The translations under genes and the position numbers were made by a program. This document shows, one piece after another, positions 19,391 through 27,331 of a DNA stretch of 64,000 bases (positions within the stretch are counted from its first letter, which is position 1; each line of letters opens with the position of its first letter). The stretch spans positions 70,585 to 134,584 of the forward strand of contig CAZAGI010000012.1 in the NCBI GenBank assembly GCA_964484765.1, written 5' to 3'. Source of the DNA: DSVQ01 sp964484765. GTDB taxonomy: Bacteria > Planctomycetota > Planctomycetia > Planctomycetales > Planctomycetaceae. A model generated the notes under the pieces. It was not told the origin of the DNA. It saw nothing but the letters and a program-made list of their open reading frames with translations, and made no database searches.

Positions 19391-19456
19391 GGTGCGTCGC
19401 GATGCACCGGGATTGGCAAGTCGTCACGGATACGAAGAGGTGCGTCGCGACGCACC
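19391..19456. repeat. Two copies of an 18-base GC-rich palindrome upstream of purB
   Basis: GGTGCGTCGCGATGCACC at 19391-19408 and GGTGCGTCGCGACGCACC at 19439-19456 are near-identical self-complementary units 48 bases apart, the second a perfect palindrome. They lie in the divergent transaldolase-purB spacer; the second ends 16 bases before the purB start codon, inside its presumed leader. They resemble the short palindromic repeats seen widely between genes in planctomycetes. Confidence 0.7.
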
Positions 19457-19471
19457 CTACGGGGTGGTTTC

Positions 19472-20902
19472 TTGTCTCACGACGTTTACGACAACCCGCT
19501 GATTGGCCGGTATGCCTCGCGGGAGATGTGTGCCCTGTGGTCGCCACAGACGAAGCATTCCACGTGGCGGAAGCTGTGGGTGGCCCTCGCGGAAGCCGAG
19601 CAGGAACTCGGCCTGCCGATTTCCAGCGAGCAGCTTTCCGAATTGCGAGCCCACACGGAGGACATTGATTTCGTTGCCGCCGCGCGACATGAAAAACAGT
19701 TGCGGCACGACGTGATGGCGCATGTCCACACCTACGGCGAAGTCGCGCCGCTCGCCCGGCCGATCATTCACCTCGGCGCGACGAGTTGTTACGTCACCGA
19801 TAACACCGATCTCATCCTGATGCGCCGCGGGCTGGAAATGTTGCGGCGGCAACTGGTGAGCGTGATCGACCGGCTGGCAAAATTCGCGACGGAATACCGG
19901 GCGCTACCGTGTCTGGGATTCACGCACCTGCAACCCGCGCAGCCGGTGACCGTCGGCAAGCGTGCGACGCTGTGGTGTTACGATCTTATACTCGATCTGG
20001 AGGAACTCGAACAACGCATCGCGCGGCTGAAACTCCGCGGTGTGAAGGGAACGACCGGCACGCAGGCCACGTTCCTTGCGTTGTTTGAAGGGGACCACGC
20101 CAAGGTTGAGGAACTGGATCGCCGGGTGACGACCAAGCTCGGCTTCGATGAGCACTACCCCGTCACCGGGCAAACGTACTCTCGCAAGATCGATGCGCAG
20201 GTCCTTGATGTCCTCGGCGGCATTTCGCAATCGGCTCACAAGCTGGCGACCGATCTGCGTTTGTTGCAGAGTCGCAAGGAAGTTGAGGAACCGTTCGAGA
20301 AGCATCAGATCGGTTCGTCGGCGATGGCGTACAAACGAAACCCGATGCGGTCGGAACGCGTGTGCGGTCTCGCGCGGTTCGTGATGAGCCTGCAATCCTC
20401 CGCGGCTCAAACCATGGCGACGCAGTGGATGGAACGAACGCTTGACGACAGCGCCAATCGTCGGTTGACGATCCCGCAAGCGTTCCTGGCGACGGATGCG
20501 ATTCTGATTCTGTTGCGAAATGTCGTTGATGGTCTCGTCGTCTATCCGAAAGTGATCGAGAAACATCTCCAGGAAGAGTTGCCGTTCATGGCGACAGAAG
20601 AAATCCTGATGGCGGGTGTGCGGGCCGGTGGGGATCGTCAGGATCTCCATGAACGCATCCGTGTCCACAGCCAGGATGCCGGGCGTGTGGTCAAAGAAGA
20701 GGGCGGCGCGAACGATCTGCTCGAACGCCTGCGAAAAGACTCGGCGTTCGCGGCGGTCGATCTGTCGAACACGCTCGATGCCACGCGCTTCATTGGCCGC
20801 GCACCGGAACAGGTGGACCGCTTTGTGGCCGATGTGATCGAACCGATTCGGCGACAATACGCGAACGATGTCAACATCGCCGCTGAGGATGTGCGTGTGT
20901 GA
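19472..20902 (+). CDS. purB: Adenylosuccinate lyase
   Basis: 476 residues. The open frame extends back to 19175 but overlaps tal antisense; family alignment (SHDVYDNPLIGRYASREM) points to the TTG at 19472, preceded by GGGGTGG at 19460-19466. PurB splits adenylosuccinate and SAICAR, releasing fumarate, in purine synthesis. Visible: HLGATSCYVTDNTDLILM, the catalytic-histidine region CLGFTHLQPAQPVTVGKR, the signature GSSAMAYKRNPMRSE, and the C-terminal VDRFVADVIEPI. Length and motifs indicate the eukaryote-like PurB subgroup also found in planctomycetes. A TTG start with a palindrome in the leader suggests modest, possibly regulated translation (inference). Confidence 0.94.
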   Translation: MSHDVYDNPLIGRYASREMCALWSPQTKHSTWRKLWVALAEAEQELGLPISSEQLSELRAHTEDIDFVAAARHEKQLRHDVMAHVHTYGEVAPLARPIIHLGATSCYVTDNTDLILMRRGLEMLRRQLVSVIDRLAKFATEYRALPCLGFTHLQPAQPVTVGKRATLWCYDLILDLEELEQRIARLKLRGVKGTTGTQATFLALFEGDHAKVEELDRRVTTKLGFDEHYPVTGQTYSRKIDAQVLDVLGGISQSAHKLATDLRLLQSRKEVEEPFEKHQIGSSAMAYKRNPMRSERVCGLARFVMSLQSSAAQTMATQWMERTLDDSANRRLTIPQAFLATDAILILLRNVVDGLVVYPKVIEKHLQEELPFMATEEILMAGVRAGGDRQDLHERIRVHSQDAGRVVKEEGGANDLLERLRKDSAFAAVDLSNTLDATRFIGRAPEQVDRFVADVIEPIRRQYANDVNIAAEDVRV

Positions 20903-20914
20903 ACGATGAAGAAA

Positions 20915-21037
20915 TTGGCAATTAGAAATTAGGAAATGAAAATTGCAAAATGAAAGTCGAAGAGTTGAACCTCGGATGACGCGCGATATTCCGTTCAGAA
21001 AATTTGCATTTTTCAATTCCTAATTTCTAATTGCCAA
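20915..21037. repeat. 35-base A/T-rich inverted repeat downstream of purB
   Basis: Arms 20915-20949 and 21003-21037 are complementary over about 35 bases with only a few mismatches (outer part TTGGCAATTAGAAATTAGGAA and TTCCTAATTTCTAATTGCCAA is perfect), with a 53-base loop. The arms are far more A/T-rich than the surrounding genome, pointing to an inserted element. The right arm ends 13 bases before the next start codon, so the element fills the whole 148-base spacer and could terminate purB transcription. Confidence 0.75.
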
Positions 21038-21050
21038 TCTGCCTTTCATC

Positions 21051-21794
21051 ATGCGTGTGCTGAGCTACAACATTCACAAAGGCATCGGCGGACGCGATCG
21101 GCGGTATCGGCTGGAACGAATTCTGGCGGTGTTGGATCACGAGCGTCCCGACATCGTCTGCTTGCAGGAAGTCGATCGCAACGTCGGTCGAACGCGGCAT
21201 GACAACCAACCGGAGCTCATCGCACAGCACATGCGCGCGGCGGGGAAACTCTTTCAGTTTACACATCCTGTTGCCAGCGGCGGCTACGGCAACCTGCTCC
21301 TCTCGCGCTGGGCGTTTCTGGAAGAGCACACGCTGTCGCTCACCCTGCGGCGTTGCAAAGCGCGAGGGGCACAGTGGGCCGTCATCGCTACGCCGTTCGG
21401 GGAATTGCGCGTGGTGAATTGGCATCTCGGTTTGCGGGAACGGGAACGCCACTGGCAAGTGCGGCGATTGCTGGAACATCACACTTTCCGCGGACGGGAC
21501 CATTTGCCGACGGTGATCATCGGCGATACGAACGACTGGCGGAACACGCTGGCCATGGGGCCGTTCACGATCCACGGATATCACCACGTCACGGCGCCGC
21601 CGTCACGGTTTCGCTCGTTCCCCGCCTGGTGGCCGATGGGATCGCTCGACAAGGCTTTCGTCCGCGGCCCGCTGCGGATTGTGCAGGCACACGTTTCGCG
21701 CCGAACGCCTGCGGCCGACGCCTCCGATCATCTGCCGCTGATTCTCGACATTGACGTCGACCCGCATGTCCCGCAACATTCCATCACGCAGTAA
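21051..21794 (+). CDS. Endonuclease/exonuclease/phosphatase family protein
   Basis: 247 residues from ATG 21051. The EEP fold motifs are in order: RVLSYNIHKGIGG (metal-binding asparagine), PDIVCLQEVDRN (catalytic glutamate), VVNWHLGL (histidine), VIIGDTNDW (Asp and Asn), MGSLDKAFVRG, and SDHLPLILDI at the C-terminus with the catalytic Asp-His. The family includes DNase I, exonuclease III and phospholipases or phosphodiesterases; the small metal-dependent hydrolase type seen here is often linked with phospholipid metabolism, but the substrate cannot be assigned. No signal peptide is visible. It follows purB across an inverted repeat. Confidence 0.9.
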   Translation: MRVLSYNIHKGIGGRDRRYRLERILAVLDHERPDIVCLQEVDRNVGRTRHDNQPELIAQHMRAAGKLFQFTHPVASGGYGNLLLSRWAFLEEHTLSLTLRRCKARGAQWAVIATPFGELRVVNWHLGLRERERHWQVRRLLEHHTFRGRDHLPTVIIGDTNDWRNTLAMGPFTIHGYHHVTAPPSRFRSFPAWWPMGSLDKAFVRGPLRIVQAHVSRRTPAADASDHLPLILDIDVDPHVPQHSITQ

Positions 21795-21888
21795 CGGTTG
21801 ATTTTCCGATCATCCCGACTGGACGGCGGCGCGGTTTCTGCGACAATCGAATGTCACGCTGACGCTGTCATTTTCGGAGACCAGAGGG

Positions 21889-23169
21889 ATGCTCGCCCGT
21901 CGCGATTTTTTGCAGGCCACGGCTGGTTCGATAATCCTCGGAGCGAACGTGCTTCGGGCGGATGACTTCGCCGAAAAAGCCGCTGCTTTGCCACTCGGGA
22001 AAGCCGAGCATTGCGTCGTGATCTGGCTGGGCGGCGGTGCGGGACAGATGGATACGTGGGACCCGAAGGCGCTGGGTGATCCACAGGCGAAGAAAGCCGG
22101 TTCGTACTATCCGGCGATCGACACGGCTGTCGCCGGAACGAAGGTGTGCCAGCATCTTCGTCGGTGTGCGCCGCTCATGGACCGGTTCAATCTGCTCCGT
22201 ACGGTCCATCACGACGTGATTGACGAGCACGCCTCGGCCGTCAATCGCCTGCATACCGGCCGCCCGGTGAGCGAAACCATTACCTATCCGTCGTTGGGGT
22301 CGGTCATCGTCGATCAACGTGGTCCGGCGGGCGAAGGCGTGCCGCCGTACATTCTGATCGGCTATCCCAGCGCGACACGCGGACCGGGGTTTCTAGGGGC
22401 AAAATGCGGTTACGTCTATCTGACCGATACCACTTCCGGGCCGGCTGGATTGTCGCGGCCGCCGGAGATTACCGCGGAGCGTCAGGCCCGCCGGGAAGCG
22501 TTATTGGCGCAAGTCCGCAGCGAGAAGGCCGCCAACGTCGCGATCCAGAACTATGACGCGATGATCAGCGAAGCGTTGCGCTATGGCGGTCCGCAATTCC
22601 AGAAACTGTTTCAACTGGAAACCGAACCGGCCGATCTGCGCAACGGCTACGGCGGCGAATTCGGTCAACGCTGTCTGCTCACGCGCCGGTTGTTGCAGGC
22701 CGGTGTCCGCACCGTGGAAGTGGCCCACAACCTGAACTTCCTCAACGGCACCGGCTGGGATGTCCACAATGAAGGCATCCTGAATCAGTTCAAATTAATT
22801 GAAGAACTGGACCAGGCACTCGCTGCGTTCATTCTTGATCTGGAACAGAACAAGCTGCTTGATAAAACACTCGTGGTGGTGGCTACGGAATTCGGTCGTC
22901 CCGCCCAGTTTGATGCTGGCGGTGGCCGTGGCCATCACGGCAAGTGTTTCAGCATCGCGCTGGCGGGCGGTGGCTTGCAGAACGGCCGCACCATCGGTAC
23001 GACGAACCATCTCGCGATGAGCATCGATGACCGGCCAGTCTCGGTGCCCGACCTGCACGCCACAATTTACGCGGCGCTCGGCATCAATCCGCGGGAAAAC
23101 CTGTATGCGGGCGACCGCCCCGTGCCCATCACCGACGGTGGAACTCCGATCGCGGAACTGTTTACGTAG
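21889..23169 (+). CDS. DUF1501 family protein (second copy)
   Basis: 426 residues from ATG 21889, preceded by AGAGGG. A short Tat-type signal (ARRDFLQATAGSIILGANVLRA) starts the protein. DUF1501 elements: CVVIWLGGGAGQMDTWDPK, RFNLLRTVHHDVIDEHASAVNRLHTGR, a GTGWDVHNEGILNQ segment and VVVATEFGRPAQFDAGGGRGHHGK. This is the sulfatase/phosphatase-like superfamily branch without known substrate. It is unlike the first DUF1501 gene in having no DUF1800 partner; instead it is followed after 54 bases by a third DUF1501 gene, so the two may act together. Confidence 0.92.
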   Translation: MLARRDFLQATAGSIILGANVLRADDFAEKAAALPLGKAEHCVVIWLGGGAGQMDTWDPKALGDPQAKKAGSYYPAIDTAVAGTKVCQHLRRCAPLMDRFNLLRTVHHDVIDEHASAVNRLHTGRPVSETITYPSLGSVIVDQRGPAGEGVPPYILIGYPSATRGPGFLGAKCGYVYLTDTTSGPAGLSRPPEITAERQARREALLAQVRSEKAANVAIQNYDAMISEALRYGGPQFQKLFQLETEPADLRNGYGGEFGQRCLLTRRLLQAGVRTVEVAHNLNFLNGTGWDVHNEGILNQFKLIEELDQALAAFILDLEQNKLLDKTLVVVATEFGRPAQFDAGGGRGHHGKCFSIALAGGGLQNGRTIGTTNHLAMSIDDRPVSVPDLHATIYAALGINPRENLYAGDRPVPITDGGTPIAELFT

Positions 23170-23223
23170 TGCATGATCGGACCCAATGCGCCGGGTTCTG
23201 TATTCGCGAGTTGAGCCGCTTCG

Positions 23224-24642
23224 ATGACCAGCGCTGACAAGCCCTCGCTGCTGCTCCAACCCGGGATGCCGATGCCGGTCAACCGGCGTGACTTGCTCGT
23301 TGCCACGGCGTGCGGCTTATTCGGGCTGGGATTTCCGTCCCCGCGCACGGACGCCGCACCGAATTCGGCGCGACGTCGCACGCTGGTGAAGTCGTGCCTG
23401 TTCTGGTTTCAGTCCGGTGGTTTGAGCCAGATTGACACCTTCGACATGAAGCCGCACGCCCCGAGCAACATCCGCGGGGAATTTGGCACGGTTCCTTCCA
23501 ATGTGCCGGGCATGCTGGTGTGCGATCAGTTGCCGCAGCTCGCGCAGCAGATGGACAAACTGCGCGTCGTACGGTCGATGCATCACCGGATGCTGTGCCA
23601 CAACCCGGGCATCTATGCCGCGCTCACGGGGCGGGAAGTCGGTGAGTCGCTCGCGGTCTCGAATCGGACCTTCGCCACGCGCGAAGATTATCCGCACATG
23701 GGGGCGCTCATCTCAAGAATGACCCCGGCTCCCGGCGGGGCGCCCTCCGCGGTGTCGTTCCCGTTCCAGCTCCGCAATGGGCCGGCGCCCAGCCCCGGTC
23801 AACACGCGGGATTGCTGGGGCAAGCCTTCGATCCCTTCACGGTCCTGTCCGATCCCAATGCCGACGATTTCCAGGTCCGCGAGTTGATGCTTCCCGATGA
23901 AGTCCCGGCACACCGGTTGCGGCTGCGCGATCAATTACTGCGCCGGCTAGACATCGAAAAGGGGCTCGAAGCGACCACTGCCGTAAAGGCAATTTCGTCA
24001 TACTACGATCGCGGCGTATCGCTGATTGGTGCCCAGCGCGTGCAGCAGGCCTTTGAGCTGACACGGGAATCGGTTGCGGTCCGTGAAAAATACGGCCGCA
24101 ATACGGTGGGACAATCGGCGTTGCTCGGACGGCGCCTGATCGAGGCCGGGGTGCCGTTTGTAACGATGTATTCGCCGGTGGCAAACATCGATGACCCGAG
24201 TTGGGACACGCACCTCAACAATTTCCCGCGGCTGCGTGACCAGTTGCTCCCGCCGTTTGATCGGGCGCTCGCGGCCTTGCTCGATGACCTGTCGCAGCGC
24301 GGGTTGCTGGGGGAGACCCTGGTGGTGGTCAGCACGGAGTTCGGGCGCACGCCGGAAATTGGGGCGCGGCGGTCCAACAATTCGAACAACACCACCGGCC
24401 GCGACCATTGGCCCGGATGCTACACCATTCTGCTCGCCGGTGCCGGGGTCACGGGCGGGACTTACTTTGGTGCGAGCGATCGGTTCGGCTGGGCACCGAA
24501 AGAGCGTCCGGTGCACGTGGCTGATTTCACCGCGACGCTGATGGACGCCTTCGGCATCGACCCGCACAGCACAATCAGCGATTCGTTAGGCCGCCCGCAT
24601 CGATTGTCCGAAGGACAAATTGTGGATGATCTGTTCGCGTGA
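23224..24642 (+). CDS. DUF1501 family protein (third copy)
   Basis: 472 residues from ATG 23224; ATG 23266 or 23272 would shorten the N-terminus and place VNRRDLLVATACGLFGLGF, a Tat-like signal, closer to the start. Family elements: CLFWFQSGGLSQIDTFDMKP, LRVVRSMHHRMLCHNPGIYAALTGR, DDPSWDTHLNNFPRLRDQLLP, and VVVSTEFGRTPEIGARR followed by GRDHWPGCYTILLAG. This is the typical planctomycete DUF1501 subgroup usually paired with a DUF1549/DUF1553 cytochrome protein, which is not present here. Exported, of unknown activity. Confidence 0.92.
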   Translation: MTSADKPSLLLQPGMPMPVNRRDLLVATACGLFGLGFPSPRTDAAPNSARRRTLVKSCLFWFQSGGLSQIDTFDMKPHAPSNIRGEFGTVPSNVPGMLVCDQLPQLAQQMDKLRVVRSMHHRMLCHNPGIYAALTGREVGESLAVSNRTFATREDYPHMGALISRMTPAPGGAPSAVSFPFQLRNGPAPSPGQHAGLLGQAFDPFTVLSDPNADDFQVRELMLPDEVPAHRLRLRDQLLRRLDIEKGLEATTAVKAISSYYDRGVSLIGAQRVQQAFELTRESVAVREKYGRNTVGQSALLGRRLIEAGVPFVTMYSPVANIDDPSWDTHLNNFPRLRDQLLPPFDRALAALLDDLSQRGLLGETLVVVSTEFGRTPEIGARRSNNSNNTTGRDHWPGCYTILLAGAGVTGGTYFGASDRFGWAPKERPVHVADFTATLMDAFGIDPHSTISDSLGRPHRLSEGQIVDDLFA

Positions 24643-24652
24643 GTCTCTGAAA

Positions 24653-24742
24653 GTAGCCGTTTCGCTCTGCGACAAGAGAAGCCGGTGAAGAACCACGCTG
24701 TCTGATGCGCTGGCTGTTCCTGTCGCGGAGCGACAGGGCTAC
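24653..24742. repeat. Inverted repeat between convergent DUF1501 and rpoN genes
   Basis: Left arm 24653-24680 (GTAGCCGTTTCGCTCTGCGACAAG...) and right arm 24717-24742 (reverse complement GTAGCCCTGTCGCTCCGCGACAGG...) match at about 21 of 26 positions. It sits two bases from the rpoN stop and ten from the DUF1501 stop. The core TGTCGC..GCGACA is itself palindromic, a form common among dispersed planctomycete repeats; probably a bidirectional terminator. Confidence 0.7.
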
Positions 24743-24744
24743 GG

Positions 24745-26229
24745 TCAATATGCCCGGCGTTGTCGCGACGACGGAATGTTGAGCGCCTTGCGGTATTTGG
24801 TGACCGTGCGGCGGGCCAGGTTGTAGCCCTGCTTGGCAAGTTCGTCGACCAGCGCGTCGTCGCTGAGCGGATCGTCCTTGTTTTCCTTGTCGACGATTTC
24901 TTTGAGCTTCAGGCGAATGATGTCCCAGGCGACTTCTTCGCCGCTTTCGGTGGTGGTGCCGCCGCCGAAGAACCGTTTCAGCGGGAACAGGCCGCGCGGT
25001 GTTTGAATCCACTTGTCGTCCACAGCCCGCGACACCGTGGTGACGTGCACGCCGACGACATCGGCGATCTGCTGCATCTTCAAGGGGACGATGCATTCCG
25101 GGCCGTGCGTGAGGAATTCCGTTTGCCGATCGACAATCGCCTGGGCCACGCGTTTGAGCGTGTTGTGGCGTTGTTCAATCGATTCAATCAGCCACTTGGC
25201 GGAATCGATTTTCCGTTTGATGTACTCGCGCGTCGTGGCATCGGCCCCGTTGCGGAGCATTTCCTGATAGCGCTTGCTGATCCGCAACCGCGGCGTGTAC
25301 TCGTCCTCTAACCGAACGGTGTAATTTCCGCGCTCATCCTGGTCGAGGAACAAGTCCGGTTTCACCGTCTGAACGGGTCGCAATTCGAAGCCGGACCCGG
25401 GAAATGGGTTCAGTTTCAGTAACTCTTCGTGAGCCGTCTTAATTTGTTCGATTGTGTAACCGGTTTTGCGCTGAATCAACGGGAGACGGTTCTGAGCGAT
25501 GTCTTCCATGTGCGCCGTGATCAACGTCACCAGCACATCCCGTCCGGGCGTGTCATCTTTCACCTGCAGCAACAGGCACTCTTTGTAATCCCGCGCCCCG
25601 ACACCGGGAGGATCGAGTCGCTGGATCCGCAGCAGTGCCTCGCGGGCATCGGTTTCCTGAATTGACTTGCCATACAGCTGCATCAATTCTGCCAGGCTCG
25701 CCGGCAAGCGGCCGTTGTGATCGAGATTCTGAATGATGAATTCGCCGAACTCACGGACTTCGCGCGAAGCATCAAAGTAGCCGAACTGCTCGATCAGATA
25801 TTCTTGCAGCGACTGCGATTTCTGCGCGATGTTGGAAATCACGTCGTGCGCACGGTCGCTGTCGTCGGAAATGCGGTTCGCTGACGGCTTGCTGCCGGAC
25901 GTGTAATTGTCGTCCGGCCATTCGGAGGACATTTCGAGCAGGCGCTCGAAATCGGCTTCGCCGTTGCTCTCGCCGTCGACGACCAGTTCGCGCTCGGAAA
26001 GCGGCTTTTCCGTCGCTTCCAGCTGGGCTTCGGCGACATCGTCACGATGTCGCGGCTCATCCGGATCGCCGGAGACACGTTCCAGGCAGATGTTTTCGGC
26101 GAGTTCCTGATCGATCTTTTCTTCCAGCGCGAGCACCGGAAGCTGCAAAATCTCCATGGATTGGATCATGCGCGGAGCCAGCTTCATCTGCTGGCTCATT
26201 CTCATCTGTTGTGACAGGTTGAGTTGCAT
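24745..26229 (-). CDS. rpoN: RNA polymerase sigma-54 factor
   Basis: 494 residues from ATG 26229. Region I is the glutamine- and methionine-rich NLSQQMRMSQQMKLAPRMIQSMEILQLP, which binds the activator ATPase; an acidic region II follows; the core-binding domain holds LDPPGVGARDYKECLLLQ; and the C-terminus has a helix-turn-helix (MQQIADVVGVHVTTVSRAVDDKWIQTPRG) and the RpoN box in ARRTVTKYRKAL, which reads the -24 element. All domains of the family are present. It is last in the minus-strand run after recR (65-base gap). No bacterial enhancer-binding protein gene is in the window. Confidence 0.96.
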   Translation of the reverse strand: MQLNLSQQMRMSQQMKLAPRMIQSMEILQLPVLALEEKIDQELAENICLERVSGDPDEPRHRDDVAEAQLEATEKPLSERELVVDGESNGEADFERLLEMSSEWPDDNYTSGSKPSANRISDDSDRAHDVISNIAQKSQSLQEYLIEQFGYFDASREVREFGEFIIQNLDHNGRLPASLAELMQLYGKSIQETDAREALLRIQRLDPPGVGARDYKECLLLQVKDDTPGRDVLVTLITAHMEDIAQNRLPLIQRKTGYTIEQIKTAHEELLKLNPFPGSGFELRPVQTVKPDLFLDQDERGNYTVRLEDEYTPRLRISKRYQEMLRNGADATTREYIKRKIDSAKWLIESIEQRHNTLKRVAQAIVDRQTEFLTHGPECIVPLKMQQIADVVGVHVTTVSRAVDDKWIQTPRGLFPLKRFFGGGTTTESGEEVAWDIIRLKLKEIVDKENKDDPLSDDALVDELAKQGYNLARRTVTKYRKALNIPSSRQRRAY

Positions 26230-26294
26230 CGCGCTGTAAGTCCAATCCGTTGAGAATCAAAAGGCCGATTCAATCGGCAATGGTGGCCCGAACG

Positions 26295-26918
26295 TTAAAA
26301 GTCCTGTCGCCCGCGCAAGGCGTCCGCGAGCATTTCGCGGTTGGCAAACTCTAGCACGCTTCCCGATGCGATTCCGCGTGCCAGGCGCGTTATTCGCACA
26401 TTGTCATTGGCCAGCAGGTTCGAGATGTACAACGCCGTGCCATCCCCTTCCAGCGTTGGATTCGTTCCCATCACGATTTCCGTTACCCCTTCGTGCCGCA
26501 CGCGCTTCACCAGGTCGGCAATGGTGAGATCGTCGGGGCCGACGCCGCTGAGCGGGGCGATCCGTCCCCCCAGCACGTGATAGAGTCCGTTAAAAATGCC
26601 GGTCGCTTCGAGAGCGAGCAAGTCTTTGGGCTGCTCCACCACGCAGACCACATGCTGGTCTCGCCGCGGATTCTGACAAATGTCACAAAGCTCGCCTTCT
26701 GTGAGGTTGAAGCACTTCCGACAGTAGTGCACGGAGTGCCGCACGTCGCGGATCGCGTCGGCCAATCCCAGCGCCGCGTCCTCTTCACAACTCAAGAGAT
26801 GTTGCGCGAGCCGCTCGGCGGTTTTGCGGCCGATCCCCGGCAGCGCCGCCAATTGATCGACCAACCGGCCGACGGACGGACCGTAAGGATGCTTCGTCGC
26901 CTCGATCATCCGTGCCAT
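26295..26918 (-). CDS. recR: Recombination mediator protein RecR
   Basis: 207 residues from ATG 26918; ATG 26909 is close by and a TTG at 26975 that overlaps the ybaB stop would add 19 residues. RecR with RecF/RecO loads RecA on gapped DNA. Visible: the N-terminal helix-hairpin-helix LAALPGIGRKTAERLAQHLL, the C4 zinc finger CRKCFNLTEGELCDIC, a Toprim region beginning VVCVVEQPKDLLALE, LGGRIAPLSGVGPDDL, and EIVMGTNPTLEGDGTALYI. Length is normal. It lies in the conserved dnaX-ybaB-recR order found in many bacteria, which supports the call. Confidence 0.96.
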   Translation of the reverse strand: MARMIEATKHPYGPSVGRLVDQLAALPGIGRKTAERLAQHLLSCEEDAALGLADAIRDVRHSVHYCRKCFNLTEGELCDICQNPRRDQHVVCVVEQPKDLLALEATGIFNGLYHVLGGRIAPLSGVGPDDLTIADLVKRVRHEGVTEIVMGTNPTLEGDGTALYISNLLANDNVRITRLARGIASGSVLEFANREMLADALRGRQDF

Positions 26919-26971
26919 CCGTCGCGTGTCCCTGTTGATTCCTGGAGTTTGCCAGTGACTTGAGGCGGAGA

Positions 26972-27325
26972 TCAACCGCCGACTCCCATTCCGCCCAGCA
27001 GTTTCATCAGACCGGGCATGGAGTCGACGCCCATCAGATCTTTCATTTCTTCTGCCGCGACGTCACGGACTTTTCCTTGGGCGTCATTCACCGCTTCGAC
27101 AATCAGCGACTGCAACCGGGCAGTGTCACCCGCCGCGATCAGGCTTGGGGCGATGGTGCAATCCAGCATCCGGTTGGTGCCATCCATTTCAACTTGCACC
27201 AAACCATTTCCGGCTAAGCCGACGCACCGTCGAGAAGAGAGGCGGTCCTTCATCTCCTGCATCCGGCTGCCGATGCCCTGCATCTGTTTCATCATCCCCG
27301 CGAGCTGTCCAAGTTCTTTGAACAT
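26972..27325 (-). CDS. ybaB: YbaB/EbfC family nucleoid-associated protein
   Basis: 117 residues from ATG 27325, only six bases after the dnaX stop. The protein starts with FKELGQLAGMMKQMQGIGSRMQEMKDRL, the amphipathic helix of the family, continues with the beta-hairpin VGLAGNGLVQVEMDGTNRMLDCTIAP and ends in a methionine- and glycine-rich tail (MKLLGGMGVGG). YbaB homodimers bind DNA with little sequence specificity and affect nucleoid organisation. It is sandwiched between dnaX and recR, the standard arrangement. Confidence 0.94.
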   Translation of the reverse strand: MFKELGQLAGMMKQMQGIGSRMQEMKDRLSSRRCVGLAGNGLVQVEMDGTNRMLDCTIAPSLIAAGDTARLQSLIVEAVNDAQGKVRDVAAEEMKDLMGVDSMPGLMKLLGGMGVGG

Positions 27326-27331
27326 AATTCG

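Noticed and set aside
19904..21016. 370-codon minus-strand frame across purB
   Set aside because: Antisense to purB, whose signature motifs are unambiguous.
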